NCBI RefSeq assembly: GCF_000524195.1
Contig: NW_020170392.1
Location: 293,069-357,068 of the forward strand
Direction: 5' to 3'
Length of the DNA stretch: 64,000 bases
Source: Echinococcus granulosus
Lineage: Eukaryota; Platyhelminthes; Cestoda; Cyclophyllidea; Taeniidae
The notes below the pieces were generated by a model. It made no database searches and was not told the DNA's origin. It saw nothing but the letters and a program-made list of their open reading frames with translations. Positions 53,701 through 64,000 of the stretch are shown here, one piece after another (position 1 is the stretch's first letter; each line of letters opens with the position of its first letter). The position numbers were made by a program, and so were the translations under genes.

Positions 53701-55430
53701 TTAAAAAGCAAGCATGGGGACAACTTTACGCTTATTAGAGCAAAAGACTAAAAACCAGCTAAATACACCTGTCTTACTTAGATTGTAATCAGAGCGTTAC
53801 CATTGAGTAACCTTCATTACTCCCTATCAGAATGAAATATTTTGGTGATTCTTGACGTGGTTGTGCCAACCCGGCCAATGAGGTTCACTTTCGAACACCC
53901 CACGTGAATAATTAAGGAGAAATTCATGGTTTAAGGGGTCCAAAAGTCAGAAACTTAAATAGGTATCTAGCCCAATAACAACGCATTAAAGATGAAGGCT
54001 AACCACAACTGTATGCATAAATGACACTATTTTGACACTATGCATCAGTAGTGTAAAGGCTTGAGGAAAACACCATCAGACCCAACAGAACCACAAAGTC
54101 GCATCAAACAAAAATAATGCAGGAACAGGGCAAGGATGCATGGAAGCGTACCAGGTAAAATATACAACGAAACCCAACCTAGGCAGAATACACTCAAGGC
54201 GGATAAGACCGTAATTGGAACTGACTTGGGCGCTTACATTGTACGGCCTTGATTATAGCATTCGCAGCATCATTCCCCTGATTTGAAGGCCCATCTATTT
54301 AGAAGAGTAATATGTTTTGCTAAATTTTCGAAAAATAAAATTACTGAATTCAAAATAAACAATTTTTAACCCGTAATTTTTTAAGCGTGTTTTTTTTGCA
54401 TTACAGATATGCGTATAAACGACAAACTTCCTATTCCACCTACCTTTACAGTCACTTTGTACGAGATTTTAATTGATGCTACCTAAAAGCAGCTTTACTT
54501 ATAAATTTATTTACGTCCTTTGCTTCTTACCTAAATATTTCCCATGACTTGCATTCTTTTGTGCCATTAGCAATTTTTGCGTGATTACGGGAATGTTTGT
54601 GTTGTTTAGTTTTTGGACGAAATTTCCTACGGTATTTATTGATAGGCAGGCACAGTACCGACCGTGTTGGAAATAAGCTTCTTATCTCCTAAGTGCTAGA
54701 AGTGGAAGCAATATTTTTCCAATTTCCCCTTTAATTTACTTCAAGACATCCTGGGACGTGGATAAATTCATTAATTAGAAATCAAAGAGCTGTCGGTCTC
54801 CGTAGACAGGCCATGCAGACCTATGTGCTCGTGCAGTTATTTGTGAAATTAGGCGAATCGCCTTACGCTACCGCAACAAAATTTATTCTGAGCCCTCAAC
54901 GACCTTTCAGTAGGATCGGACAATAAGATATTTTACAAATGAAAACCGCCTTCCGGGGAAATTCAAAAATTTAGTTGATCCTAGTCCTACAGCATTTGAA
55001 CGTAGTATAATGTTGCCAATAGTCACATCTTGCCACTAAAAGCAAACCAAATTTGGTTAGTGAAACGATAATTTCCAAAACTTCGGACTTGAGGCAAAAT
55101 TTGTCGAAATGAGGACTGCATTTGCGGATCCGCGGGTGCTTCTGCAGTAACGATTATATTTAAGTCCCCCAGTCCTCCTTGTAGCCGTAATAAACCGACA
55201 TTAGTACAGAGGAGGGTATCGTAACTAGCGAAGGGAAGCGTAGGAAAGCAAGAGGCATGATCAGAATGGCCCGCAGGACCAAATGCACTTCAAACGGGTC
55301 CCTATCACTGCATGCGTAGCAAAACCACCCCCGACACATTAAAGCCCAGAGACACACGCACGCACAAATTGTACGAAGACTCCATAACTTTACTTGATTG
55401 ATGAATTGAGCCACTAGAAATGTAACTTGA
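47782..55430. other. 7.6-kb region without convincing gene
   Basis: I searched both strands for recognisable exons and found none; the open frames (for example 49149-49433 on minus, 50168-50431 on plus) show no family motif. The plus strand is clearly A-rich from about 48.2 to 54.3 kb and then turns T-rich, a bias seen elsewhere in the window in introns of minus-strand genes. It may therefore hold a long 5' intron or 5' UTR of the ABC transporter gene, or a non-coding transcript. A GGTAGGTAGGTAG run lies at about 48157. Confidence 0.45.
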
Positions 55431-58400
55431 TTATTTGCTAGCCTCCTGATGCTCAAAAAGAGGATAATTCGCAAGCGCGTCATGCCAGGAGACTATCCCA
55501 TTGGCGAGATCGCTGACGAGATCAGGCAAATCTTCAATCTACAAAAGACATAGAAACGAGAATAAACAGAATGAAAGTTACAACAACGGATGGCATGCAT
55601 GGCTATAGGAGGGCAGGGAGTCTCAGCACAATACATTTCAATCGGATTACAGCTAGCACGACCGAGACAACGACTCCATATGGAATGGAGTATAGCACCC
55701 ATGAAGCTTTCTAACAGCTTATTCTTAAATGAGCCGCCGCACCAACACTTACCGGGACACGAATCTGTTTCATGGTTTCCCGCTCCCGAAGGGAGGCTGA
55801 AGGCGGCTTCTGATTCACCGTGTCAAAGTCGATGGTAATACCATAGGGAATGGCAATTTGATCGGTGCGAGCGTAGCGACGGCCAATGGAGCCACCACTT
55901 TCGTCCACACGATGCGAAATGCCCACACGTGTCAGTTCTTTGGCTAAAGACGATTGGTTAAATTGTCTTAACTCAACATATCACACATCAACAGTGATGA
56001 TGAACGGGCACGATTAGCATGGGAAGGGACTTACAGAGATGGCGCACAAACGGCACAAAGTCCGGGTGCAAGGAGAGGGGAAGAACGGAGCACTTGTATG
56101 GTGCTATAATGGGCGGCAGGGAAAGGTACTAAAAGTGGGAACGAGGAGGCTATATCAAGTGAGAAAATCCAACGGATAAGACTAGCACAATTAACTAAAA
56201 CCTGTCTAACATAAACAGAACCAAATAACACCGAAAATTAGAAGCAACGCTGATTAACTTCACCATGGGGGTAGGTAAACCGATCATTTGTACCAAATGG
56301 AATCTGGCAGTGAATAACGGTCCTAGGGGTCGCAATCTGGCACTTAGTGCTATAGAGGGAGTACGTACGGTTCTCTGTTCATCGTTCTCGCGTGTATGGA
56401 AGTTCTGCTCCAGAATGGCGTACATAATACGGCCGATACCAAAGGAGGGCTCTATGACACTGGGCACGATCTCTTCGACTGCAAAAAGGGATAGTACATG
56501 ATCAAGAAAAGAAGGCTAACACCAAAAGAGCGTGAAAAGTCTGCATTGCTTACCATGTACACGCACATCCTTTTCCTTTACCGTAACCATATCGGACGTG
56601 ACTTCGAATTGAGATCCATTAACGAGGAGGGCATATTTTCTACGGAAGGTAAAACCAAACTAAATTCGGAAATTTTCATCATTTTCTAAGTTATTACTGT
56701 AACCCAACTTCAATAATCGACATTATTTCAAATCTCCGATCGACAAACTTGTATGGCAATAAATAATAGCTTGTGAGAAACTCCAACTAAAAATTGGAGG
56801 GCGTACCCTGAACTGGCAAGCTCTTCCTTGATCTTGAGACTCGCCTCAGGTGAAAGTGCTGCAAAGGCGTTTAAAATTTGGGCAGCCTCGCCACGATATG
56901 TCTGACCGATTTTCGCCTTATTTGGCACACATTTCACTTCATGCACTGTTACCTATAGGTTGTGAAAAAAAACGACAACTAAAGCAAGCATTCTTTGCCA
57001 ATGAATGATTATGCTCAAAAGATTTTCCATACAAATGTTGAAGCAATTGCCACTACAAACCATCATCCATTTTTAACAAGACACAAGCTCAAGAATTCCA
57101 CATTCACACAAAACTTTGCTCCTGCAAGAAACAAATTCTACCCCTGCCACATCCCCTACTACCTCACTTTTCCTTTCTAACTGCCTTCACTAGCTTGCGA
57201 GTGACCGCCTCACACTGATGCTGTACAAAGGTGGCAATCCTACTACTCGAAGTTTGGAGAAATTGTATTTTCAAAATACGAAGGATGGGGCTCGGGATGA
57301 GTCGGAACCTCCCTCCCGCCCTCAAGGACAAATCAGTTCACGGGTAGAATTTGTGCTTCACAATATACGAGATGCGACATGGGGTTTCGGATTGCTCTGA
57401 GAAGCTAGCACTGGCTATTTCTGAAGAAGTCTATCATCCAAACCTTCAAAGCGAACTGCGCCGAAGGAACAAATCTCAGCCGTCGCTATTCTTTGATCTT
57501 TAACGAGTCAACAGTTCTATCTGCAGTTCACCACACACGCACACCACACGGGCGATCCATGTGTGCAAAGTGATGTGCGCCTTAGAAGTGTGTGGTGCGT
57601 GGTGGTGGTGAATTACCCGGAGGTACCCAATGCCATGACCATTGACTGACTCCACTCCTAAAAGAGACGCCTATGAAGGGAGCGAAGAGCTCAGCAATTG
57701 ACAGCCTTACCGGCCTACTCACTCGTCTCTCGGCCTTGCCAGTTTACGTAGACGTAAACTGGTTGCGCTAACCAAGCATCTGCCCATGAGTGATTAATCA
57801 CCAGAATCAAACAAGCATTGATTGTTTACGAGTAGTGCATTCTGCTGACACATCTCCTCTAGATAGTCTGCCGATTTCATGAGCTGCTTCTACAGCCTTA
57901 AGATAAAAATTCGTGAAGCAAACAATCACGGCTTACGCCAGGTTCGTTCAACCGTCTTTTCAAAATAATTACCGATAGAGATCATAATAAAGAGCACTAA
58001 ATCAACAGACCAACCCAAAGTAATACTTTATAATGCAAGCGATCACACGCATTTCACAGGTCCCTGCATTTACACAAAGCCATTACAATGATCTACACTG
58101 GAAGTCCTACAATTTCCTAATTATCCAATAGAAATAAAACACCACGACTAAGTAACCAACCAGAATGAGAGATGTATCGGCTACTAAAAAGCTCACCGGT
58201 TCGGGAAGAAGTTTCTCAGCCGTAAGACGCGCACCGGTGGCATTTTGGTGTTGGGTGAGATCAAAGCAACTACGATCCGCACAGCCCACGCACTCGATCC
58301 ACCCGTATGTGGTGAGGCATTCGGCATCCCAGCAGTCGCGCGCGTAGTGTGCCATCTCATTCTTCATGTGCTGCCGGAAGCGGCACCGATCCGGCTTTAC

Positions 58401-60500
58401 ACCCACCATATAGAGAAAGAGGAAGATGCGAGCCATGAAGTAGCCCAACGTCTCATTTGCAATTATCCCCTGCCACAGAAAAAGAGAAAAGTACTTCTTT
58501 TAAATAATGGTTCAGTCACAGAGGTGTGCTTGTGATATACGACTGTTCTCAATACACTCAGTGTCTGACTGTCTTCATGTCTCCAGGGCTCTAATTGATA
58601 AATCAATGCCTTTAACACTTCCGATCTTCGGTTCTTTGAAAACCTCTTAATTGCTTTCTCAGGAAGGCGCAAGAAAAAAACGACAAAATCCGAGTCAGAT
58701 AAAATGATGTTCTTGTTCAGCAATTAAAATCGTCTAGATCAACATTATTTACTAAAGTTCTAGTCTTTGTCAGGAAAAATTGGGAAAGAAGTCTTTTATA
58801 ATAACCAAATTGCAACAACTCAAACTAATAGATAAAATTTGCATACGCCACCCTTACACCTGGCATTTACATAAATTCCATCAAATGACCTGTACCCTTC
58901 GTCTTCTACGACTTCCACCAATTTTACCTGAGTTTGGACTAAGCAAAGCGATACATTTGTTCCGACTATAGACTTCAGACTTCACTGGCAATAATGACAT
59001 GGTCCTGGTCACACCATACATACGCATGGCATTTCAACCTCTACAATCTGTATACTGCTTCAGTCAATTTACATTTAGTTTTGACATTTACAACACCAAC
59101 AAAAGGGCATATAAAATCAAACTGTAGCTAACCCTAGCGACGGCATCTTTAAGTGGGACTTCCTGAGTCGACTTGCCGTCCATCTGATCACAAGCGGAGA
59201 AGAGGGGGAGTTTGAGATCAGCATATTGCGCAAATTTGGGGTGAGACTTGTCCTTGGGATCCACAAAGTACTCAATCTCGGCCATTGTGAATTCACGCAC
59301 TCGAATCACTCCAGAGCGTGGACTGATTTCATTTCTGAAAGCGGACCCGATTTGGGCTGCACCAAAAGGTAGTCGACCTTGGTTGAAATGGAGCAGACGT
59401 TGAAAATTCACAAAAATTCCCTGCGCCGTTTCGGGCCTCAAGAATCTATGTTGCAATACGAAGAGCCAAGACCATATTACTAGAAAAAAGTTGGTTCTAA
59501 TAAATGGTTTTAATGTCTGGTTATTAGCTTTCAATATGGGAAATCTATACAGCAATAAAAAGGCAAACTGTATAAAAGGAAAGAGCGATACCAACCCATG
59601 GTATTGACCAGTTGGCCCAATAGATGTAGGGAACATGAGATTGAACTTTTGTGGGGGTGTCAGGTCGTTCTTGGTGATGGGTGACTTGATAGAGTAACGA
59701 GCTATTAGTTCCTCCAACTCATCGGCGCTAAAGCCTTCTAACTAAAAAGGCGAAACATAGCGGGAGCACTATACACGTGTTCCCTGATAAGACCAACATC
59801 CAAAAGGTGCGAAATTACCTGTGACAGACATTTGTCAATTTCGGACTTTTCAGCTTCACTAGTACACTTGGAGAAGCGAATGGCTTCAAGTGCTGCCTCA
59901 ATGAGATGATCGGCACGAAAACATTCACCAGTTACCGCATCACGAACCATGTAGTCTGTGAAGCGCTCCAAGTGGCCAGATGCCTTCAAAACACATTCCG
60001 GAGTTAGTATGGAGCAATCAACTTCTAGAAGCTGCTCCTCTAGAACAAAAAATTGTCGCCAAGCGGCCAAAAGATTAGCCTTGATGGCGCAACCTGTTGG
60101 ACCGCAATCATAAAGACCTTGCACACCTGCAAAAATTTAGGTTAGATATCTCTATTGAAAAAAGGCTGCGCTTACCCCCATATATTGAAAAGGATTGATC
60201 ATATACAAATCGCTGTTTAAGTAAATCCTCCAACTTTGATCGATCGATTTTGTGATCCTGTTTAGTAAGTTCTAGTTCCTAAATCCTCGTAAGACTAACT
60301 AGTCATCTCAACTTTTTCCTCTAGCATCTTCTTCCTAGCTTTCAGTTCTGCAACAGCACATTGGATCTCCACATCGTTGGCTTTTTCGGACTTTAGCCGC
60401 CGGACAATATCGCCCTGGCTCCGTACAGGATGAAGAAAACACATACCTGAGTTCGAACATCGGCACGAAGTGGAGCTAATATGCTTTCAACATCAGTCAT
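55431..60500 (-). CDS. GARS1: Glycyl-tRNA synthetase (class II), with WHEP domain
   Basis: Charges tRNA-Gly with glycine for protein synthesis; a homodimer in animals. Exons in gene order: 60500-60447, 60414-60313, 60278-60176, 60126-59819, 59741-59596, 59445-59133, 58469-58197, 56952-56807, 56639-56554, 56478-56369, 56128-56035, 55943-55753, 55538-55431. They sum to 677 residues, close to the 685 of the human cytosolic form. An N-terminal WHEP domain (about 8-60; [21 protein letters not shown]) is followed by the class II core: [20 protein letters not shown] (239), motif 2 [10 protein letters not shown] with REFTMAEIE (274-294), and motif 3 EPSFGIGR with Arg 527. The anticodon-binding domain ends the protein ([15 protein letters not shown]). 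The first two introns, inside the WHEP domain, are 32 and 34 nt. Intron 56953-58196 carries a repeat element. No mitochondrial presequence is visible; an upstream exon could lie in or beyond the gap. Confidence 0.97.
57528..57612. repeat. GT/CA-rich hairpin inside repeat S
   Basis: A left arm TTCACCACACACGCACACC (from 57528) can pair, with small bulges, with a right arm ending GTGCGTGGTGGTGGTGAA (to 57612), leaving a loop of roughly 37 nt. It would fold on either strand. It is absent from the short copy at 42.6 kb. Confidence 0.55.
57739..57762. repeat. 11-bp inverted repeat at the 3' end of repeat S
   Basis: CCAGTTTACGT and ACGTAAACTGG flank a 2-nt centre. The short copy has a degenerate version at 43012-43035, so the structure belongs to the element rather than to the host intron. 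Confidence 0.7.
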
Positions 60501-60551
60501 TTTTATAGTTAATGGTTGATTGCTCAAATAGGAACCAAGAACTGAATTGCA

Positions 60552-60651
60552 NNNNNNNNNNNNNNNNNNNNNNNNNNNNNNNNNNNNNNNNNNNNNNNNN
60601 NNNNNNNNNNNNNNNNNNNNNNNNNNNNNNNNNNNNNNNNNNNNNNNNNNN
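60552..60651. other. Assembly gap (100 N)
   Basis: Exactly 100 N, probably a placeholder of unknown true length. It lies 51 bp upstream of the glycyl-tRNA synthetase start codon and hides its 5' UTR or an upstream exon. Confidence 0.99.
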
Positions 60652-61874
60652 ATCGACTAGTTGCAGCGATAGTTTGTGAGACACACTGCTCTGCTCCTAG
60701 GAAAAGGCTAGCCACGCGTGCGCAAGCGCTAATGAGCATAGAAGCCGAACTGGGCTGCTTAGGCTATCAAATAGCTTTCGCATTCAAGGCAGTCAATCCT
60801 TGATTCGACTATTAAGTACAATTGTGATTCATGCAACATTCGTATCACCTTCAAATCCCATTTTCTGGTAATCTGACAAGAACATGCAACAACACGAAAG
60901 CGACAAAAGAAAATTTGGCCACAGCACATAAAGTCTGGCTATAATTGGAACAGCTTGCATTTCGCACAAAATGCCGCATAAGAAATATGCCAGTACATTT
61001 ACAGCACTACTAGCAAAGTGAATCCTACCAGTCTATTTGCGCAGATTAGGCACATTTGTGTTTGAACTCACGTTAACTTCCATGTATACTATCGGTCGGC
61101 TATTAAAGGTATAAGAATAAATGATTGACTTAAAAGAATTAGGATTTGCTAATTTAAAAGTGCGAGACGAACAGCATTTTGCCAATTGCTAAAACGGAAC
61201 AGCTTTGAGTTTTGACAGTATTTCAAATGCGTGTATCAGAATGATGTTTTGCAGGCGTGTCGCAATTCATATTTGTGCAAAAAAGGCATGCTTGCTTTTG
61301 ACCCAGTAATTTCTGCCCCATCTGGTTAGCATTTCAAGGACCGGGATTTCAACAGGCAAATTCCTCTTCAGGTATTTTTGAGTAGGGCCGATACCGGCAA
61401 ACAAATTCGTGAAAGGGTTTATCTGATATATCCAACTTCTAAAGAGAGAATAACTTCAACAGGATTCCTTCACATAGTGTCGGAATATTCAAGGCTCCCT
61501 TATTACTCGTCGCTCATATCATCCAATCCAAGAGCAAACGAGTACCTTAACAGCCTTGTAATTAAGAGGTGGGCCGGGTCATCGTCTCGTTTTTAGTAGC
61601 ACTATGTAGCGCGACAGAGATAATTTTGTGCAGCTTCTTGTCAGATAATTTCCACGTTTATTCGTTCCATCTTGGCCCAGGTATTTTCGCGTCGCCTAGG
61701 ATCTGATACAGTTGCTTGATATTTCTTGGGGTTTCATTTTCTCGTTCCTAGACGTTCATCTGACATTTAACAATTTAATTATCTGTAATAATAGCCTTTT
61801 GTGAAACCAGGCTTTTATTACTTGTTTTCCTACTCTTATACCCTTCACTTGTCTTGCATGGTTAGTGCTACAGA
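60652..61874. other. Divergent intergenic region (promoters expected)
   Basis: Spacer between two head-to-head genes, the synthetase (-) and DDX42 (+), so both promoters should lie here or in the gap. I could not identify core promoter elements. The last bases before the DDX42 start read GTGCTACAG, an acceptor-like sequence. Confidence 0.45.
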
Positions 61875-64000
61875 ATGTCGCGTCGCGGAGGTCGCTGGGG
61901 CATGAATTTTATTTCGGCCAGTGGTCCACAGTCACACTTGTCAATGAACAGTTTGCAGGCTGCTGAAATGACGGCTCAGGAGTTGCAAGATCGCTCCAAT
62001 GACCCCTCTAAGGTTAGATCCTCCGCCTACCCACCACCACCCTCATTCGCGGGTGCTCCACCCAGGGCACAGACCTCATTTGCGCCTTCTTACAACCCTC
62101 AAAGGGCCAGTGGTGGCAGTTCCCGAGCATTTTCTCATCTGGGCAAGCGCCGCATGCAGGATGATGATGAGTAAGTTTGGTTGCTCTTCGTCCAGAAGTA
62201 TTTTTTGGGGTTGCTGCTGCACCTACATATATTTGAATTGCCTTCCTAATTTTTTCATTGGTCCTGAGAACGATGTGTCTTTCTTGAATCAATTCATTTC
62301 TGACTCCCTTTTTGCGTAGGTGAAATCAACTGATATCTCGCATAGGTTGATTTAATTTAATACCCAAATTTTAACGCGCCCGTAAATGTCATCTTGAAGT
62401 TCTTTCGTGGTTATCTTAGTTTTATGACTATGCCCTTGGTATTGAATTCTTAATGCGTGCACTTGGGTGGAAATGCAACTTTGGCTTGCTAAATGATTTG
62501 CCTTACCTTCTCTCAGAATGAGTAATGCCAAGAGCACACATTTCATACTTCAGATATCTCTGTGAAAATTCTGCGTAATTTTGCTTCACCTAAGCCTCAT
62601 TTCAGGTTTTTAATGCCACCCTCTCTAAAGTATTTTGCTACGAGGGTGGCCGAATTGGCTGAGAAATAGATATAGGGATGTGACATCGAAACGGCTCTAT
62701 TAAATGGGTAATTCTTCTGTCAATGTAAATTTGGAAAATTCAGCGTGAAAGACGCACTTCAAATTAAGTGATGAATTAGTCCCACTACACTAATCGCCTC
62801 TTATTTATGCTCCATTCTAGGTCAAAATCGTGATGATTCCTTTGCAACATTGAAATTTCGCTAAGGTGCTTCTACTCAAAGGCCATAACATTTTTAAAAA
62901 AATGAAAAGACTGAATCATATACTCATTTGGGACTAAATAATGCAAGCATCGTTCCCTTGCTTCATCTTTCAAGCTCTTGTTAAAACTGCGCAACCTTGC
63001 TTAACTCAGATTATTTGCGTCGATTAGAATAGCAATCTACCCAATGAGTTTTCTGCCTCAGAGGATATATGAACTAAATACCAGTTTTAGCTAGTTTTTC
63101 CTTGGATTCGAGGTGTGTGATTTATATGAAAATTAAAGTAAATGAGTTAGTTATTCCCCGCTGAGACAGAATGATGGGAGAGCTTGTTTCGTTGGTTCTA
63201 AGGTAGTCTTCTTAACATTATTTTCGCGTATACTTGACGAAAATTGCTTAGATTATGTTACATGATGGCCTTTCTGAAACTGAGTTTATTGCCAAGCATG
63301 CAAACTTAATTGATTTTATTCTTTTGTATAGGTACTTTAACGACGATGAAGAGAAGGATGATGAGTTGGAATACCTGCCGGCTCCCGGAAGCCCTGCCGC
63401 ACAGGGCGGTCGTGGAGGCGGTGAGACCGGAAGTCCTGCTGACAAGGCTGCTGACTCAGACGACTCCGATGATCCTTTGGACAAATTCATGCAGGGCATT
63501 GAGGCAAGCTTGTCTCTCAAAATGAGCGAAATTTAACATCCCATTATTTCCCCTTCATATCTGCATTGTTTTGTAGGAAGAAGTGGATAAATTGAAGTCA
63601 AACGATGGGAAGAAGAAGAAAGATGACAGCAAGAAAACGAAGAGGTGCTTTACTAGTTTTTTATTCGTCGCAGTTACTGGATTCACATCTCATTCATATT
63701 TGTTTGAAAGCAGAAATGTACGTGATGACATTGAACAGGAGGATGAAATGGAGGCGTATCTGCGTTTTATGGAGGAGAATCCCAATGTGGGTGTCTTTGG
63801 TGACGAGGATGAAATATATGAGTATGACGAGGAGGGAAACGTCATTTCGATGGAGAAGAAGGTATCATAAAGCACGCTTTTCCTTGATATACATTTTCCC
63901 GTTGATGAGCCCATTATGTGCAATTTTACCGACTTAATTTTCCTATTAGGTTGCCGATTGTCTTTAACGATTTTTGTTTTTTTGTTAGACCATAGATCCC
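61875..64000 (+). CDS. DDX42: DDX42-type DEAD-box RNA helicase, N-terminal part
   Basis: SF3b-associated RNA helicase (SF3b125) acting in U2 snRNP and spliceosome assembly. Exons 61875-62170, 63332-63503, 63577-63644, 63714-63861 and 63989-64000 (continues beyond the window); phases close. Visible protein is the disordered N-terminus plus the family-specific segment before the helicase core: YFNDDEE...LEYLPAP, DSDDSDDPLDKFMQGIE, a Lys-rich linker, RDDIEQEDEMEAYLRFMEENP and EYDEEGNVIS, ending in TIDP. These match the order in human DDX42. The helicase motifs themselves lie outside the window, so the call rests on this N-terminal signature. The intron 63504-63576 appears to start with GC (GCAAGC). 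The start ATG directly follows CAG plus one base, which could be a trans-splice or 5' UTR acceptor. Confidence 0.88.

Larger units (their letters stand above)
56985..57780 (+). mobile_element. Repeat family S, long copy
   Basis: Lies in the glycyl-tRNA synthetase intron 56953-58196, antisense to the gene. It shares 248 nt (57092-57339) and 57 nt (57673-57729) with the copy at 42.6 kb and holds about 330 nt more between them. That inner part carries a GT/CA-rich hairpin (57528-57612). The 3' end has an 11-bp perfect inverted repeat with a 2-nt loop (57739-57762). No transposase or reverse transcriptase is encoded. The family is probably non-autonomous; its class is unknown and the outer borders are approximate. 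Confidence 0.65.

Overview
This is a eukaryotic, spliced genome segment with about 43% GC by eye, 100-N assembly gaps, multi-exon genes, a protocadherin and a tensin, so it is metazoan. The mix of very short introns (28, 32, 34, 34, 51 and 60 nt) with introns of several kb, and the divergence of the proteins, suggests a parasitic flatworm, most likely a tapeworm. That placement is an inference; no sequence here fixes the species.

Layout from left to right. 601-12903 (+): 3' part of a protocadherin-type gene, seven exons ending in a transmembrane exon. 14205-17424 (-): NOA1, a circularly permuted GTPase, whose 5' end is lost in the gap at 17425-17524. 17525-23100: no gene, but several interspersed repeats and a GC-rich patch. 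23170-34054 (+): tensin-type SH2-PTB adaptor. 35593-36177 (+): TRMT112. 37419-47781 (-): a 15-exon ABCG2-type half transporter, convergent with TRMT112. 47782-55430: 7.6 kb with no convincing gene. 55431-60500 (-): 13-exon glycyl-tRNA synthetase with a WHEP domain; a second gap lies 51 bp upstream of its start. 61875-64000 (+): 5' part of DDX42, divergent from the synthetase and cut by the window end.

The genes are not a pathway cluster. Three are housekeeping translation, methylation or RNA-processing genes (TRMT112, glycyl-tRNA synthetase, DDX42), one is a mitochondrial ribosome-biogenesis GTPase, and three act at the cell surface or in adhesion (protocadherin, tensin, ABC transporter). I rebuilt exons by hand; splice phases close in frame across all 15 ABC exons (981 aa) and all 13 synthetase exons (677 aa), which is strong internal support.

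Two repeat families stand out. One has about 1 kb units with a similar head module at both ends, in four larger copies and one fragment, on both strands. The other has two copies in introns of two minus-strand genes, sharing a 248-nt block that reads as identical although their flanks have diverged; the longer copy also holds a large GT/CA hairpin.
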